Assembly: GCA_946807835.1 (NCBI GenBank)
Contig: OX327683.1
Span: 16,807,001-16,871,000 of the forward strand
DNA length: 64,000 nt
Direction of reading: 5' to 3'
DNA from: Ailanthus altissimus
Taxonomy: Eukaryota > Streptophyta > Magnoliopsida > Sapindales > Simaroubaceae
Part shown: in pieces, positions 33,060 to 45,540 of the stretch
How the letters are laid out: each line of letters opens with the position of its first letter
How positions within the stretch are numbered: the stretch's first letter is position 1
The notes under the pieces: model-generated
The model's database searches: none
Seen by the model: the letters and a program-made list of their open reading frames with translations, nothing else
Told to the model about the DNA's origin: nothing
Made by a program: the position numbers and the translations under genes

Positions 33060-36000
33060 GCTCATCAAATATTAGTTTATTATTCGATTAAAAAATTTAA
33101 ACTGTTATGTAAAAATTTAATATTAATATTAAATATAAATTTTTTTAATAAAGTGAATCCTCTTAAGACTGGAACAAAAAATTAATAAATTAACTGAAAA
33201 CAAAAATATGAATAATAGCACTTAAGATTTTAATTTTTATATCATATTAATTTACTATTTAATTTAAAAAATTAAACTCAATAATAAAATTTTAATATTA
33301 ATATTAAAAATAAATTTAAAAAATACGATACATCTTTCTTAAATAGCTGCATCATAGACGATAATATATATATTTTTGTATAAATAGGATGTATTGATAA
33401 TTATTGAACCAGTACAAAAATATTTGATATTTAACAAATATAAAAGGCGATATTTACCATTGGATGGCGAGATCTCTGTTGACAATTGACATGTTAAGTT
33501 TTCTTTTTTTCTTTTGTCGGTGCAACAGGTTAATGTTAAATGATTATTTTCGTTCGACCTGTGCTTTTACCCACTAGCATTAGACGTAGTTGAATGACTA
33601 CAATTTAAATTTTCTCTCGAAAAACGCTGTAACATTCCCAATCTCAACAACTTAGCCTAACTCTTTAAAACGACTTTTTTATTAATTTAGGCACGGGATT
33701 AATACGATACACCTCCGAGTCTTACTAACAATTTTCTTCTTCCCATGACCTCACGTGCTTCTATCTACCGTTCCCCGTTGGACCTACCAACTTTCACTTC
33801 TCTTTTGTGTAATAACCCAGTAACTTTACGCTATTATCGTTACATGTTTGTTAAAAAAAAATATATAATACTATATATTTTAAATTATATTTTAAATTTT
33901 AAATTTTAAATGAGATGTTAAATAATTATTAAATAAAAAAAATAATATAATAATTTTTTTATAAATTTTAAAAATTAAAAATTTAATAATTATTTAATAT
34001 TTCATTTAAAATTTAAAATTTATGATTTAAATTTAAGATGTACAATATTATTATAAAAAAGTATTGAGAGATTGCATAAATGCATTTGCCATAGGTGATA
34101 ACTGAACTCTAAGTTGAGAACATTACGTTTTAATTGGGGATGAGATATTTAGTTTGAATTCAAAAGCAATTTAAAAATTCGGCTTGACTCAGATTTGGTC
34201 TGGGTTCATCAAAAGATTTGGATTCGAGTTTTTACAGGAATCTAGAAATCCAACTCAGATTTGAATTTTTTTTTAAAAACAAATTTAAATTAATTTTAAA
34301 AATTTATAATTTTTAATATATATAAATTTAATAATTATTTTATAAAATAAATATTTCATATGAATTTGTGTATACTTGTGATTTTATGAGTTTTATTTAT
34401 TTTTTCTGAAATAAATAGCAAATATATATTTTATTCTCAAAAAAATTCAGAATAGAATGGTTATGAGAAGCTAAAGATTTTCTTTTTGCTTTTTCATTTT
34501 TGTTCTTACACTACTAAAAATAAACTTTTTTTTATAGAATTATAATGTCACAAAGCATGGTTTGTAATAGATTAATTTTATCACCTTAAGTCCACTCGCA
34601 TGGTGTGACATAATTGTTTTATCACAAAGTTATGATAAAAGACTTGTGATAGAATTTTGTTTTATAAATTTTTTTTATTATATATTTGTCATAATATCCT
34701 AAGTGGCATCAACGTCGTATTGTGTATATATATATATGCATATTGTTTGTTTATGAACCAAATATTAAATAGAACAATTTATATTGCTAAAAAAAAAATT
34801 AATTCATAAAATTAAATTTAAAATTGTTTGAAAATTAGCGAGCACAAAATAAACCCAATAATTAATGTGCATAAATATATTACTTTATCACCTACTAGAA
34901 GAAAAAAAAATATTACATCCCAAATTAGTACTAAAAAATAGAACAAAAATATTGATCAATCCCATCATCAATGTTTATCCCAAATTATACAATAATCTTT
35001 CAACCTAATGAATCAAGTTCAATAGAAAAATAAGTACTTCAACCTAACCAACATTATTACTTATGCAGCTTCTCTTCAAGTCTTTGAAGTGGTCATATCA
35101 AAATATAATGATAGAAAGATATTAATGAAAAAAAAAAAGAAAAAAATTATTTAGTAAAATAAATAATGATGAATAAAATTTAAATTAAAGCATATAAAAT
35201 AAAGCTAGGTGAAAATATTTTTCAAACAAATACCAAGTAATAACAATATGCTCGTCTAAAAAGACGAGATGCTTAACTTCTAATAAAATGAAAACAAACA
35301 AGTATTGACAGATCACTCATGTCTTATGAGCACGGGTAACTAAATATGTGAACAACTACGTAAGTGGCATGTACTTATTCGAGAGTAGTAGAACTCCACA
35401 AAGCCAAAATATTTTGTGCAAGGTTTGTAAACTCTTTTGCATTGATAATTTGATCATTTAAGAGAACTTACTGATAGTCATTTACCTCCACATGCCTTGC
35501 AACAATAGCCTTCTTACTCCCTTTTAATTTTGAAATTTTCTTCTCTATGCCCTACGAAAAGGAGTTTTGTTTCATTTCTTTGTTTTAACTTGTTAATTAA
35601 TGTTGGCTTGTCACTTTTATTGCAAGGTTAGTTTAAACCAAATCATGTGAACAACTGGATTGCACTTTAATCAATTGTCAATATTTTTCCCTTTAATCGC
35701 AAATAGTACAATATATCTTAAAATAAAGGAAAACAACATAAAAGAACAAAATTGAAAAATAAGGCACTCAGATGGTAGAGATACAACAATTGAGCGTTCC
35801 ACTACTAGAATAAAATCAATTTTCTCCATAACTTTGTTTTGTTTGCTAGCCAGTAAAGCAGCCTCATTTACTGGATTTACAAGGTCTGTTCTGTATAATT
35901 TACAAATTCAGAATGTCATTTCCATTATTTTCATAAAAAATAGTCTTTAGAAGAAAAAAAAAAAAGAGTAGCTCTTGGAGGAACCGACGAGGAAGGAATG

Positions 36001-36081
36001 CAAATACCCTGTAAAACCATAGAGGCAATGTTACCAAGGTCAACATCCTTTGTTAGAGGAATTTTCTTTTTAAAAATATGT
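33060..36081. repeat. Segmental duplication, copy A (left part)
   Basis: From about 33.13 kb this sequence aligns with 49.07-53.09 kb. Shared landmarks are ATAAATAGGATGTATTGATA (33381 and 49330), AACGCTGTAACATTCCCAAT (33623 and 49560), TGAATTTGTGTATACTTGTG (34361 and 51516) and the FtsH exons. Copy B holds about 1.2 kb not found here (about 50.3-51.5 kb). Copy A continues past 36081 into a copia LTR that is also present in copy B at 62866. The duplication is therefore younger than that copia insertion. Confidence 0.8.
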
Positions 36082-37143
36082 TGTTAAAATTTAGTAATTT
36101 AAAATTGTGTTTGAATATAAATTTAAGTTAAAGACTAATAAAAAATTAAAATAGAGTCGATGACAAATCAAACGGATGAAAACGAGTCGAAAATGAAAAT
36201 TTGAAAGCGAGAAAAGGCTTGGAGCGCGAAGAAAAGGCGAAGCCACATTAAATCGGTGCCTAGTCACCAACTTACAAGAAGTTTCTCGTTTTAAAGAGTA
36301 TTGCATCTCAAAGTTAAATTTCAGACTCCTACAACACGTGGATTCTTATTCCAACTACAAATAAGGTTTTTAGTGACCTTTTGAAACCCATATAAACCCT
36401 TGTAACACTTTAGAATAATCAAACATTAAAAATATAAACATAAAAGATAATAGAGAGCTAGATAACTACTAGAGTACTGAGTGCGTAAGAGAATGCTACC
36501 ATGAGATCACTTACGTCCTGAGTGTGCGAGAGAGTGCTATCATGAAATCACTTGAGTGCTAAGTGCGTGAAAGAGTAATGATAGTTTCTTTGAGAGAGAG
36601 CTCTAAATATTTATTGTATTGTTTGATTAATCTCTTATTTTAATATCTAAGTGGTTTAAGATATTTGATCTGAGAGTTATTTGTGAATTAGGAGTTTTTT
36701 GTGATCTATGAGCTCTTTATGAACTGTTAATAATAGAAGCCGGATCTTTGATCTGTCATGGACATAAGAATTTGTCACTGAACCTGTAACGACCTAAATC
36801 CCACATCCTGAATCTTACATCGGGCAGACTCGTCTAAAATGAAGGCCTTATAAGGAGAAATCTCCCCTACCCTTGTGAGGTGCCTTTTGGGGATGGTGAT
36901 TCATTCCGCCCATAAAGGACAAAAAACCGTGAGAGGGAAGGACGCGTGTATGAACCTGAAAGCGGACAATACCTTATACAGGAATTCGAGTGGGCTCTTT
37001 CAGAACCACTTATATCTTGTGTCTTGTGTTAATTGTTTCTTTATCTATATTATGTATGTTATTTTATATTCTTGATTATTTATGAGAAAAATCTTCTATA
37101 AAGCTCTTAAATTTTTTTAGATTGCACACTAAAAAATTTAACA
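36082..37143 (+). repeat. 5' LTR of copia 2 and PBS
   Basis: It aligns with 43159-43940 and with 62866-63664 once the 36785-37002 insertion is removed. The PBS TAGTATCAGAGCCA at 37146-37159 differs by one base from the initiator tRNA-Met complement. Confidence 0.85.
36785..37002 (+). mobile_element. 218-bp TRIM-like solo LTR with perfect TSD
   Basis: It begins TGTAACGACC and ends CTCTTTCA. It is flanked on both sides by GAACC (36780-36784 and 37003-37007). The two sister copia LTRs lack it, so the empty site is known. The size and termini (TG...CA, 5-bp TSD) fit a very small LTR retrotransposon (TRIM/SMART type). The family was not identified. Confidence 0.8.
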
Positions 37144-37736
37144 AGTAGTATCAGAGCCAAAATCATTTAGAATATTAGTTATTCAAAAAGCATTAGGTGC
37201 TTAATCATGGTGACTTACAAATATAAAGTACGAAGAAGTTTAATAGGCATGATGATTATTTGAAATAAGTAAATGTGATGGCTTTATTGGTGAGTTTAAG
37301 GATAGAGATAGCCCTTGAAGAGACTCAAGTCACAACTAGTAATAAAGAAGCCAGCATTAACAAGATCCAAGTCAGATTGAGGAATAATTCAGATTAAATA
37401 TAAAAGAATTCACAAAAAAATCAGAGCCTAGTAGTGTAATTATATTGACTACAAGAGGAAACGTTAAGAATAAAGATAGAAGAATAAGAGTAATCAAGAT
37501 TAAATGGCAGATTTAAGAAGTGCTTTGATTGCAAGAAAGAAAGTCATTTGATAAGGGATTGTCCGAAGAGAAACACCAAGATAAAAAAAAGAGGTGTAGT
37601 TGTAATAGTCTATGAGGATGACTAGAAAATTGTAGAAACCTTGATAGCCCATACAAGAACATATGCCTGGTGAGTAAATACTTGATTTTAAGGTGTATTT
37701 TTTATTAGAATTTGTACTCATGTGTCATCCTAATTT
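37144..37736 (+). pseudogene. Copia 2 Gag remnant with zinc knuckle
   Basis: After the PBS a degenerate Gag can be traced. A CCHC knuckle (CFDCKKESHLIRDC) lies at 37521-37562. The sequence just before 37737 resembles the start of copia protease. Stops are frequent. Confidence 0.7.
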
Positions 37737-40700
37737 TGTATGAACATTGTATTTTCATATTTATATAATAAATAAATATTTTATTAAATCGCTAATTATT
37801 TTTTATTAAGGTAAGATGCTTGTAACATTTCGGACATTGTATTGATTCGAATGAGTTTAGATCAAGTCTAAAGAGTTAGAATTTTGTCTGAAATAGGACA
37901 AAAATCTGAGAATGTACTTGCAATGACATAGTTGCAAATAGTTGCAAGCGTTGCTAAGAAATATCATTATATAAATATGTTCTCAAATTAAATGTTCCTG
38001 ATCTATTTTCACCAATGCAAGGTGTCACGCCCCAGACCCAAAAGATCTGAAACATGACATAACATACACTCATTCAATAATGTGCACTCATAATTAATAT
38101 TGCATAAAATTTCAAACTTGAATTCAACATAGGAATCCTTATCAAGTTGCTAGTAAGTTTAATACAAAATCAACCCATGACCATACTTGGTAAAACATAA
38201 ACCAAATACAACCACACCTAATAAAATAACACATAAGTATTTATTTAATAAGGACAAATCAAATATCTTAAACTATGTGTCCACTAATGAAACACTTAAC
38301 AACCTAGCAACTTAGGAAACCTAATAGACAACAGAAGCCTTGCCAAATTCACTAAGTATATATGTACCTTATTTATCTGAAATTGCCATAAACTATAATG
38401 AGTATAAAACTCAGTAAGCATACTAGTTTTTCATATATCAAATTACAAATACATATATGTACACAATGCATGTGTATGATATGCTAATCAAAATCATAAT
38501 CTTATCAAATCACATGTCAAGTGAGCGCTTACACATTCTTTCAAAACATATAATAGGAATACCATCACTCAACTACTACTTAGTAGGACTTTCATATCAC
38601 ATATCACATAATGAGCCAAATGTCCCCCGTCGGTGACATACCGTATGAGAGGAATAGCACAAGTGAGGTTTAAATTACACATATATAACGCTCATGCCCG
38701 AAGGTAAGAGCCACACCTTCACCCTGATCATCAGTGAGTCCTCTCACATGCACCAATACGCCACCATACGAATGTGATGACTCATTTTTCCTTTAGGTAC
38801 CAATAAAATCCTCCTTACATACGGAACACATAACATATACCAATCCCGAAGGAAAGGCCACACATAAAGGCTCCACAAATCACATAAGGTGCCTACTAAG
38901 TAAATAATAAGTTCAAGCATCCTTAAAACACAAAACGTATCTCATGGACATTTTCTACTTCAAAAGGTTTCTTTGTTAAACACATTTCAATTTAAAAGCT
39001 CACTTTCATAAACATATGTATATCCATGCTCAATGTCAATACTCACATTCATAAACATATGTCTATCACAATTCATATCAAATATATTTTGGCATAACAT
39101 AAACATATTTCTAAGCACATTTACAAAATTATACATAAATAATTACTATGTTTATTGTGATTTCAGTAAAAGTTTAGTATACTCACCTCTTAGCACTTTC
39201 AGCTACAAAGCTTAAATCTCTTTAATCTATCAATAGAGATTAATCCTTTCATGAGCCTCAACATTCATACAAAATACTTAAATAGGTTACAAAATTACAC
39301 ATATTGCACTTATCACATCGAATTGGTCTAATTACTTAGTTTCTCAAAACCTGTCATTCTGACCACTTACACTTAACAAAATTTTCTTATACATCAAATG
39401 ATGTCCAATTACTCCAAAATTAGAATATATCATTCTTGACTCATATATCCTTCTTATGTATGAATATTATATCATAATTCTTACACAATTCATTCCATAA
39501 ACATCATCAAATCCAAACTATTATCCTGACAGGATCAAGATATTTACTAAATAGTATTCAATCTTCCAATTTTATAAAATCATATACTAACTCAAAAATT
39601 ATAAAACTATCATAGAATTACTCTTGACAAATATCTCAATTCATGATAAATATTTTACTTCACAATCACTGTCAAAATTATTTTAAAACTATTTTATTCT
39701 ATAACTTTAAAAATCTGTTAATCAAATACTGCAATGAGCTGACACTCTTTAGAAAATCATAACAATTTAACCACATTAATCTAAATTCTCAATTCTAAGT
39801 ATATCATATTAGACATATAAACTTATCATATTCCATAAATTCGTAAGTTTTGAAGATCATTCAACAGATCAAAAATGGTTTGTCACTGTATCATACAGTT
39901 AACACAGGAAATTTCCAGAATTTCAGGGTCATTTTGGTAAATTCACTACAAATTCAATTTCTGAAATTTTCAATCGATTTAAAGTCTCAAATGATTCTAG
40001 ATATGTCTAATTTCATATACTAAAAAATCCAAAACCAGAATCAAAGCACGACAATTTATAAAGTTTTCGGATCAAGAGACTATCAAGAAGAAATTCTGTA
40101 ATTCATCATGATTTATCAAGTTATCTACATAATCATCATCAATTCTCACAATATCTTACGAAATTCATATCAAGTCCTCAATTGTACATATTTTCAAAAA
40201 TTAAAACTTAAAGAAATTAACTTAATTAACACTAATAAATTGAGAAATAGTTATGATATACCTCTTAAAACTCCAAATTCTAATTTCTTCTTCTTCTTCT
40301 CTTTCTCTCCCTTCTATTTCTCTCTCTAAAGGGGTGGCTCGACCCAAAAATGAGTAAACTAGGGTTTAAAATGTGTATTTTTATACTAAGAGGCTAACTT
40401 CTAATATTTATAAATTAGCTCCCAAAACTTTTAAAGTATTATAATTCGGTCCTTCAAATAAATTTAAAGTCTTACAAATAAACTCAATACTAATAGTATG
40501 TCCTTGATCTATACAAACAATACTAATAATAATACATAAATTAAGTAACATCCACATATAAATAAAATATGAATATTATACATATATATATAAATATTTA
40601 TTCTTTTCGGTGTTGGATAAGTGGTTACTACACATGGTCTATCTAATGAAACCGATTAATATAGATCAATGTATGTCTATATCTAGATAGTCCATATGGT

Positions 40701-42527
40701 TAATTTTAGCAAACCATGAGCTAATATAGATATACCTGTATTTAGTAAGGACTAGATACTGAACTAGACTCAAAGAAGACCTCCAATAGATTTCCCATAA
40801 ATTCGTCAGTGGAGGGTCTTCTCGAGTTAAGTAGTATTCGTGGTCCCTAGACTTGAGCACCATGGTGGGCTTATGAGTGATCCACCATACTTAGGTTCTA
40901 CACATGTTAAAGACCTTTCATGGTTTGACCGCTGGGTGTCGTTGGGTATGGTCCGATGCTTATGTAGTTCGGTGTGTGTAAATATGAGATCCGTCAACTA
41001 ATATAAGTGAGTTAAATCCAGATGCTCTAACGTTGTATTCTAGGAAGTCTTATGGCATAAACATTTAACCCAGAAAAAAAGTTTCTTGTGATATAAATAA
41101 AATCGCAAAGGAGTTTGTGCATATTATTTATTAGAATACGAATCAAAGAGATAAGTTTATGATTGAGTAATAGGGGACTTGACAGTATTGATCTATGTCT
41201 CTACTCTTTTAGAATATTAATGATGGAGAGATTATACGAATATGGATTAACCTCAACTTGTATGGTTTAACTCGCCATTTTGTATTATTCATAACGTAAG
41301 TGTATGAGGTATCGGTTATGGACTTATAAAAATGTTTCGTGAGAAAAAATGGGTGTAAACCTAGGAAGTCTTACTATATGAAGTGTACGAGTTGAGCACG
41401 TGGGTAGCGCACCGTATCAAACTGTTCGATCTGTGAAGTTTTTGAAAAATATGAATTTATTTCAAGGTCTTGAAAGTAGATAAGGTTTAAGTGTTAAACC
41501 TAAAATTGTTTCAAGTGAGACTTGATACTTTTATCTACTTAGTATATATTTCAAATTGTACCAATAATTTGTATGGGTACTAAATTTAGCATTAATAGAT
41601 ATAACTATCATTTAAATAAAATAATTATTGTTTTATTTAAATTAATTAATTCAGTAATTTATTTATTTTAGAATTTTTTGAGGAGTAGTTAAAGTTTAAG
41701 TATTAAACTTAAAATTATTTCAAGTGAGACTTGACACTTGTATCTATCTAATATATGTTTCAAATTGTGCTAATAATTTTTATGGGTACTAATTTAAGTA
41801 TTAATAGATAAAAATATTAAAAATATAATAATAATTATTTTTTATATTTTTAATTTAACAATATATAAAATATCAAATAAATTTAATTATTTGATTTATT
41901 ATTTTTAAATTATTTTTTATTTAGTAAAATAAATTTTTAGTGGTTAAACCAAATGAAAATTGAATCAAATTGATTCAATTTTCTGGCAGTATATGGTGGC
42001 AACAGAATATTTTGTATTACCACCATTTTGTTTATTACATAATCACGTTATTAATAAATTAAAATTAATTTTTCATGTTTGAGATGGCTATCATTCGGCC
42101 ATTAATTTTTAATGAAGCATGACAATGCATTGTCATGGCCATTTACAAATTCGTTCAATGAATTTGTGGCTATAAATAATCAAGGCTATTTTTTTTCTAG
42201 AGATGAAAAAAAATTGCTTTTAGTTTTTTTTTAAGGTTAAGAGTAACTTTAAATCTGAGATTCAGTAAAATAAATTTAAAAGTAAAAAGTTGTTTTAAAT
42301 ATTTTAAAAAGAGAAGTTATTATTTTAATTTAAGAAAGTCCACCATATCTTTAACTAAAAATTTTCAAAGTACGCTTCAATGGTGAGTTCTCTAATCTCA
42401 TTAATATAATGAGATTATTTTAATGTGTATTAATTTTACTGTGTTGTATATGTGATATGTTATTATTAAATTATTTAAAATGCACACATTCACCCGTAGT
42501 ATGGTACAAACGCACACAGCACCAACA
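37737..42527 (+). mobile_element. Family C solo LTR, copy 2, interrupted
   Basis: Both halves (37737-38022 and 40638-42527) align in order with 27186-29365: TGTATGAA at the start, the GTTCCTGATCTAT block near 37994, and the TTTCATGGTTTGACCGCT block near 40916. It ends near CACCAACA at 42527. Its TSD is not clear. It splits copia 2 between the Gag zinc knuckle and the protease. Confidence 0.75.
38023..40632 (-). mobile_element. 2.6-kb solo LTR of a probable Ty3-gypsy element
   Basis: On the plus strand it starts TGTCACGCCCC and ends TACTACA. The flanks are CAAGG (38018-38022) and CATGG (40633-40637), four of five bases shared. It interrupts the family C LTR at a point where copy 1 (about 27567) is uninterrupted. 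A terminus reading GGGGCGTGACA on the minus strand is common in plant gypsy LTRs, which suggests minus orientation. There is no coding content. The ORFs at 39033 and 40108 are chance frames. Confidence 0.7.
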
Positions 42528-43158
42528 TTTTCTGTATGATTCTTAGAAGGTCTTTCTTTACCAATTATAGATCTATTAAGAATGGTAAAGTACTAATGGG
42601 TAGAGATATGACTTATGTAGTTATGGGGATTGGTAGTATAAGATTGAGACTGCATAATAAAAATATGAGGGAGTTATTAGGTATGAGATTCATTCTTGAT
42701 CTTATGAGAAACAAATCAAGCAAAATATTTATTTGAGGCAAAAGAATGAATACTAGAGGTGTTGAAATGATCTATAGTTATTATAAAGGGTGAAAAGTGC
42801 AATAGGCTATATGCTTGATGAGAATAATGTGTATAGCTCAACATGAGTTGTTGAGAGGACGCAAATCAAAGACAATATTATAGATTAGCTCACCGAGGTG
42901 ATAGGGTTAAAAGAGAATGTATGGTAAGGGTGTTGCTGATAGAAATAATATTTAGCCACTAAGGTATTATGGTAAAGTCAATAGTAACTTTGGAGATCAC
43001 ATTATGAAGGCTACTTGAGACGAGATGCATTCAGAATCCTTGAAGACTGAAGTCACGATGAAACTAAATCAACGCTAAAGTAATTGAGCATTAGTTAAGG
43101 AATGGATAGAATAAATATTGGAAAACTTCTTGAAGAAATTTTGAATTAGGGAGGGATT
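42528..43158 (+). pseudogene. Copia 2 protease remnant and 3' leader
   Basis: RRSFFTNYRSIKNGKVLMG followed by GIGSIRLRLHNKNMRELLGM (42536-42736) is the copia protease region that normally follows the aspartyl site. The rest is unrecognisable up to a purine tract, AGGGAGGGA (43148-43156), next to the 3' LTR. Confidence 0.7.
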
Positions 43159-43940
43159 TGTTAAAATTTGGTAATTTAAAATTGTGTTTGAGCATAATTT
43201 TTAGTTGGAGACAAATAAAGATTCAAAATGGGGTATATGACGTATTAGATGAATGATAAAGAGTCGAAAATAGATAGTCAAAAATAATGAGGCGCTTTAA
43301 GCCTGAAGAAAAGGCAAAGCCATGTCGCATCAACTCTAGATTATGGTTCTTATGAGCCAACTTATGGGAAGTTTCTTGTTTTGAAGAGGATTGCATCCCA
43401 AAGTTTTTGGACGCCTATAATGCATGGACTCTTATTCCAATTAGAAATACGATTTCTATGGACTTTTTGAAGTCTATATAAAACCTTATAACTCTTTAGA
43501 ATAATCAAGCATTAACGATGTAACATAAAAGAAAATGGAGAGTTATGTAGGTATTAGAATGTTGAGTGTGCGAGAAAGTGCTATCATAGGATCACTTGAG
43601 TGCTGAATGCGTTAGAGGTGAAGATAAATCCTTTGAGAAATAGTTCTAACTATTCATTATATTCATTTATTAATCTCTTATTGTAAGATTTGAGTAATGT
43701 GAGAGATCTGAGTGATCTAAGAGTTTTTTATGAACTGAGAGTTCTTTGTGACTGTTAGTAATAGAAGTTGGATCTTTGATTCATCGTAGACGCATGCATT
43801 TATCACCAAACCACATATATCTTATATCTTGTGGTGATTTTTTTTTTATCTCTGATCTTTTATACTCTTAATTACTTATAAACGAAGTTTTCTGCAAAAG
43901 GCTTAAAGATTTTTAAAATGCACGCTAAAACCCCTCAACA
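43159..43940 (+). repeat. 3' LTR of copia 2
   Basis: It matches the LTRs at 36082 and 62866. It ends CTCAACA, after which FtsH-like exon sequence resumes with CATGC. Confidence 0.85.
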
Positions 43941-44921
43941 CATGCATTATTAAATGGCTTCACTTCCAATTGCATCAATTGTCTTTACCTAAAAACCATA
44001 TAAGATATAATATTTCTTAGAGTGTGGTTAATGAAACTTAAAATCTAAATACAGACCATAACCACACGATTAAATCTGCCTGGTCAATAAAGTATGGTGT
44101 CTAAGACATCAGAACGATTTGTTGCTCCAAGAACTATCACAACAGAGTTACTATCCATCCATCTCATGCAATGCAATTCAACATATCATCTTATATTAAA
44201 TATTTTTACTAAGAAATTCTATAACTATAAAGAAAACAACTATAGAAGTAAGCTTATAGTGAGGAACTGTTTTAAAGTTTGCTCTCACTTATTATTTGCT
44301 AACAATGTGATATCGACCACAACTTTTTGCCACAGCATTTATCTGCATAAAATGAATAATAAATCCATCATATCTCTATAGATTTTAGAAATACCCACAA
44401 AATTTAATAACCATATAGACTTACCTCATCTATTAAATTTATTATTTGGGCCATCTTCACTTCTACAAAGAGATCCCTCACATAGGAATCACCTATGACA
44501 ACATACAACTTTACAAACTCACTTGCTAGAATAACTTATGAAGCAAACTTTAGCTTCCCTAACCTTTGCTAAAAGAGTTTTACCAATCCCAAGAAGACTT
44601 GCCAGTAAGATAAAGAAAACCTAATTTAAAATCAAAATGTAAAAAAAAATGGTCATAAGTAAATATAGAAGCCTTTAAAATTTATCCCCCCTAGTTAAAC
44701 AGAGAGATTTGCCGACATTCTATCTCTCTATGATAACCATTTCATTCAATTGAGCTAATGATAAACCTCATACAAAAAAATGCACACCATATGAAAGACT
44801 AGAGTCTTTTAGCCTATTGCAATTAATCAGCACTAGAACAGTCTCTAATTTCAACTCACTAGGAACTCCTAGAGGAAGACGAGCACCAAAATGTATATAG
44901 TTGTTAGGATTCTTTAAAAAT

Positions 44922-45540
44922 TGTCAGAATTATTGAAAAGTATGAATTTGTTTTCCTACAATGAATTCATATTTATTTGAGGTAGCCTTTATATAGGCAT
45001 AGTGATACTACAAAAAAGGGGGAAAAATCTACTTTGCATAAAAATATATTTTATGCAAGACATATGTCCTGTACAAGTGATATTTTCCATAAAAGTAATA
45101 TCTCTTATATGAGTAATATGTCTTATATAAGAAGTATGACCTAAATAACACAATACTTCCTAAATAAATAACCTTGTACTGACACTTCTCTTCATATTGG
45201 TGTATAGATATCTATCATGCCCAACCAATTAATCATATTGTGAAATACCTTTCTTGCAATTACTTTTGTGATAATATCACCAGCTAGTTGATCTTTGAAC
45301 TTAATAAATGGAAGTTGTATAATCTTCCAATCAAGTTTCTTTTTGATAAAGTGATGATCAACTTCCACATATTTAGTAACATCTTGTTGATCTGGGTTGT
45401 GTGTAATTTTAATAGTTGTCTTATTATCACTTTGAATGCTGATCCTTTGGTCTATTATTGATCTCAACGTTAAGTTTATCACAAGCCTTTTTCGATGGTC
45501 AAACAATTATATTCCACTTAATCCAATACTTATATTCCTA
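44922..45540 (-). mobile_element. Truncated copia 3: RNase H end plus 3' LTR
   Basis: On the minus strand, 45506-45192 encodes the end of a copia RNase H (HNPDQQDVTKYVEVDHHFIK, then IIQLPFIKFKDQLAGDI, FHNMINWLGMIDIY). A purine-rich stretch (45198-45185) then meets a 263-bp LTR (45184-44922) with TGTCAG/CTGACA ends. No 5' LTR or other domain follows. It abuts and truncates the FtsH-like exon at 44921. Confidence 0.75.

Larger units (their letters stand above)
36082..43940 (+). mobile_element. Ty1-copia element 2, gutted and stuffed with insertions
   Basis: The LTRs are 36082-37143 (which contains a 218-bp insertion) and 43159-43940. They begin TGTTAAAATTT and end AACA. A degenerate PBS (37146-37159), a Gag zinc knuckle, a protease remnant and a polypurine tract (43148-43156) remain; RT, RNase H and integrase are not seen. 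The flanks TATGT and CATGC (TATGC in the sister copy at 62861) fit one decayed TSD. It lies inside an FtsH-like exon. A 4.8-kb block of nested insertions (37737-42527) splits it. Confidence 0.8.
35486..44921 (-). pseudogene. FtsH7/9-like ATP-dependent metalloprotease, copy A, disrupted
   Basis: Host-gene exons on the minus strand match chloroplast FtsH7/9-type AAA+ proteases. They are 44921-44860 (FLKNPNNYIHFGARLP), about 44600-44425 (GIGKTLLAK Walker A, SEFVKLYVVIGDSYVRDLF, NLIDE Walker B), 44342-44267 (NAVAKSCGRYHIVS), about 44172-44057 (VVIVLGATNRSDVLD...PGRFNRVVMV), 43988-43941 (IGSEAIL), 36081-36008 (IPLTKDVDLGNIASM), 35890-35785 (NEAALLASKQNK, VERSIV) and 35551-35486 (GIEKKISKLKGSKKAIVARH). 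Donors and acceptors mostly survive. A copia element (36082-43940) splits one exon. Stops (one before PGRF) and a 7-nt deletion after IASM kill the frame. The HEXXH zinc site expected after ARH is absent. A possible further piece (FYYSRIST) lies near 35370-35398. A truncated copia removes the 5' part. Confidence 0.8.

Noticed and set aside
34509..34530. CACTACTA-type terminus (also near 51661), possible CACTA transposon end
   Set aside because: No matching inverted terminus or 3-bp TSD was found. Both sites are the same position in the segmental duplication.
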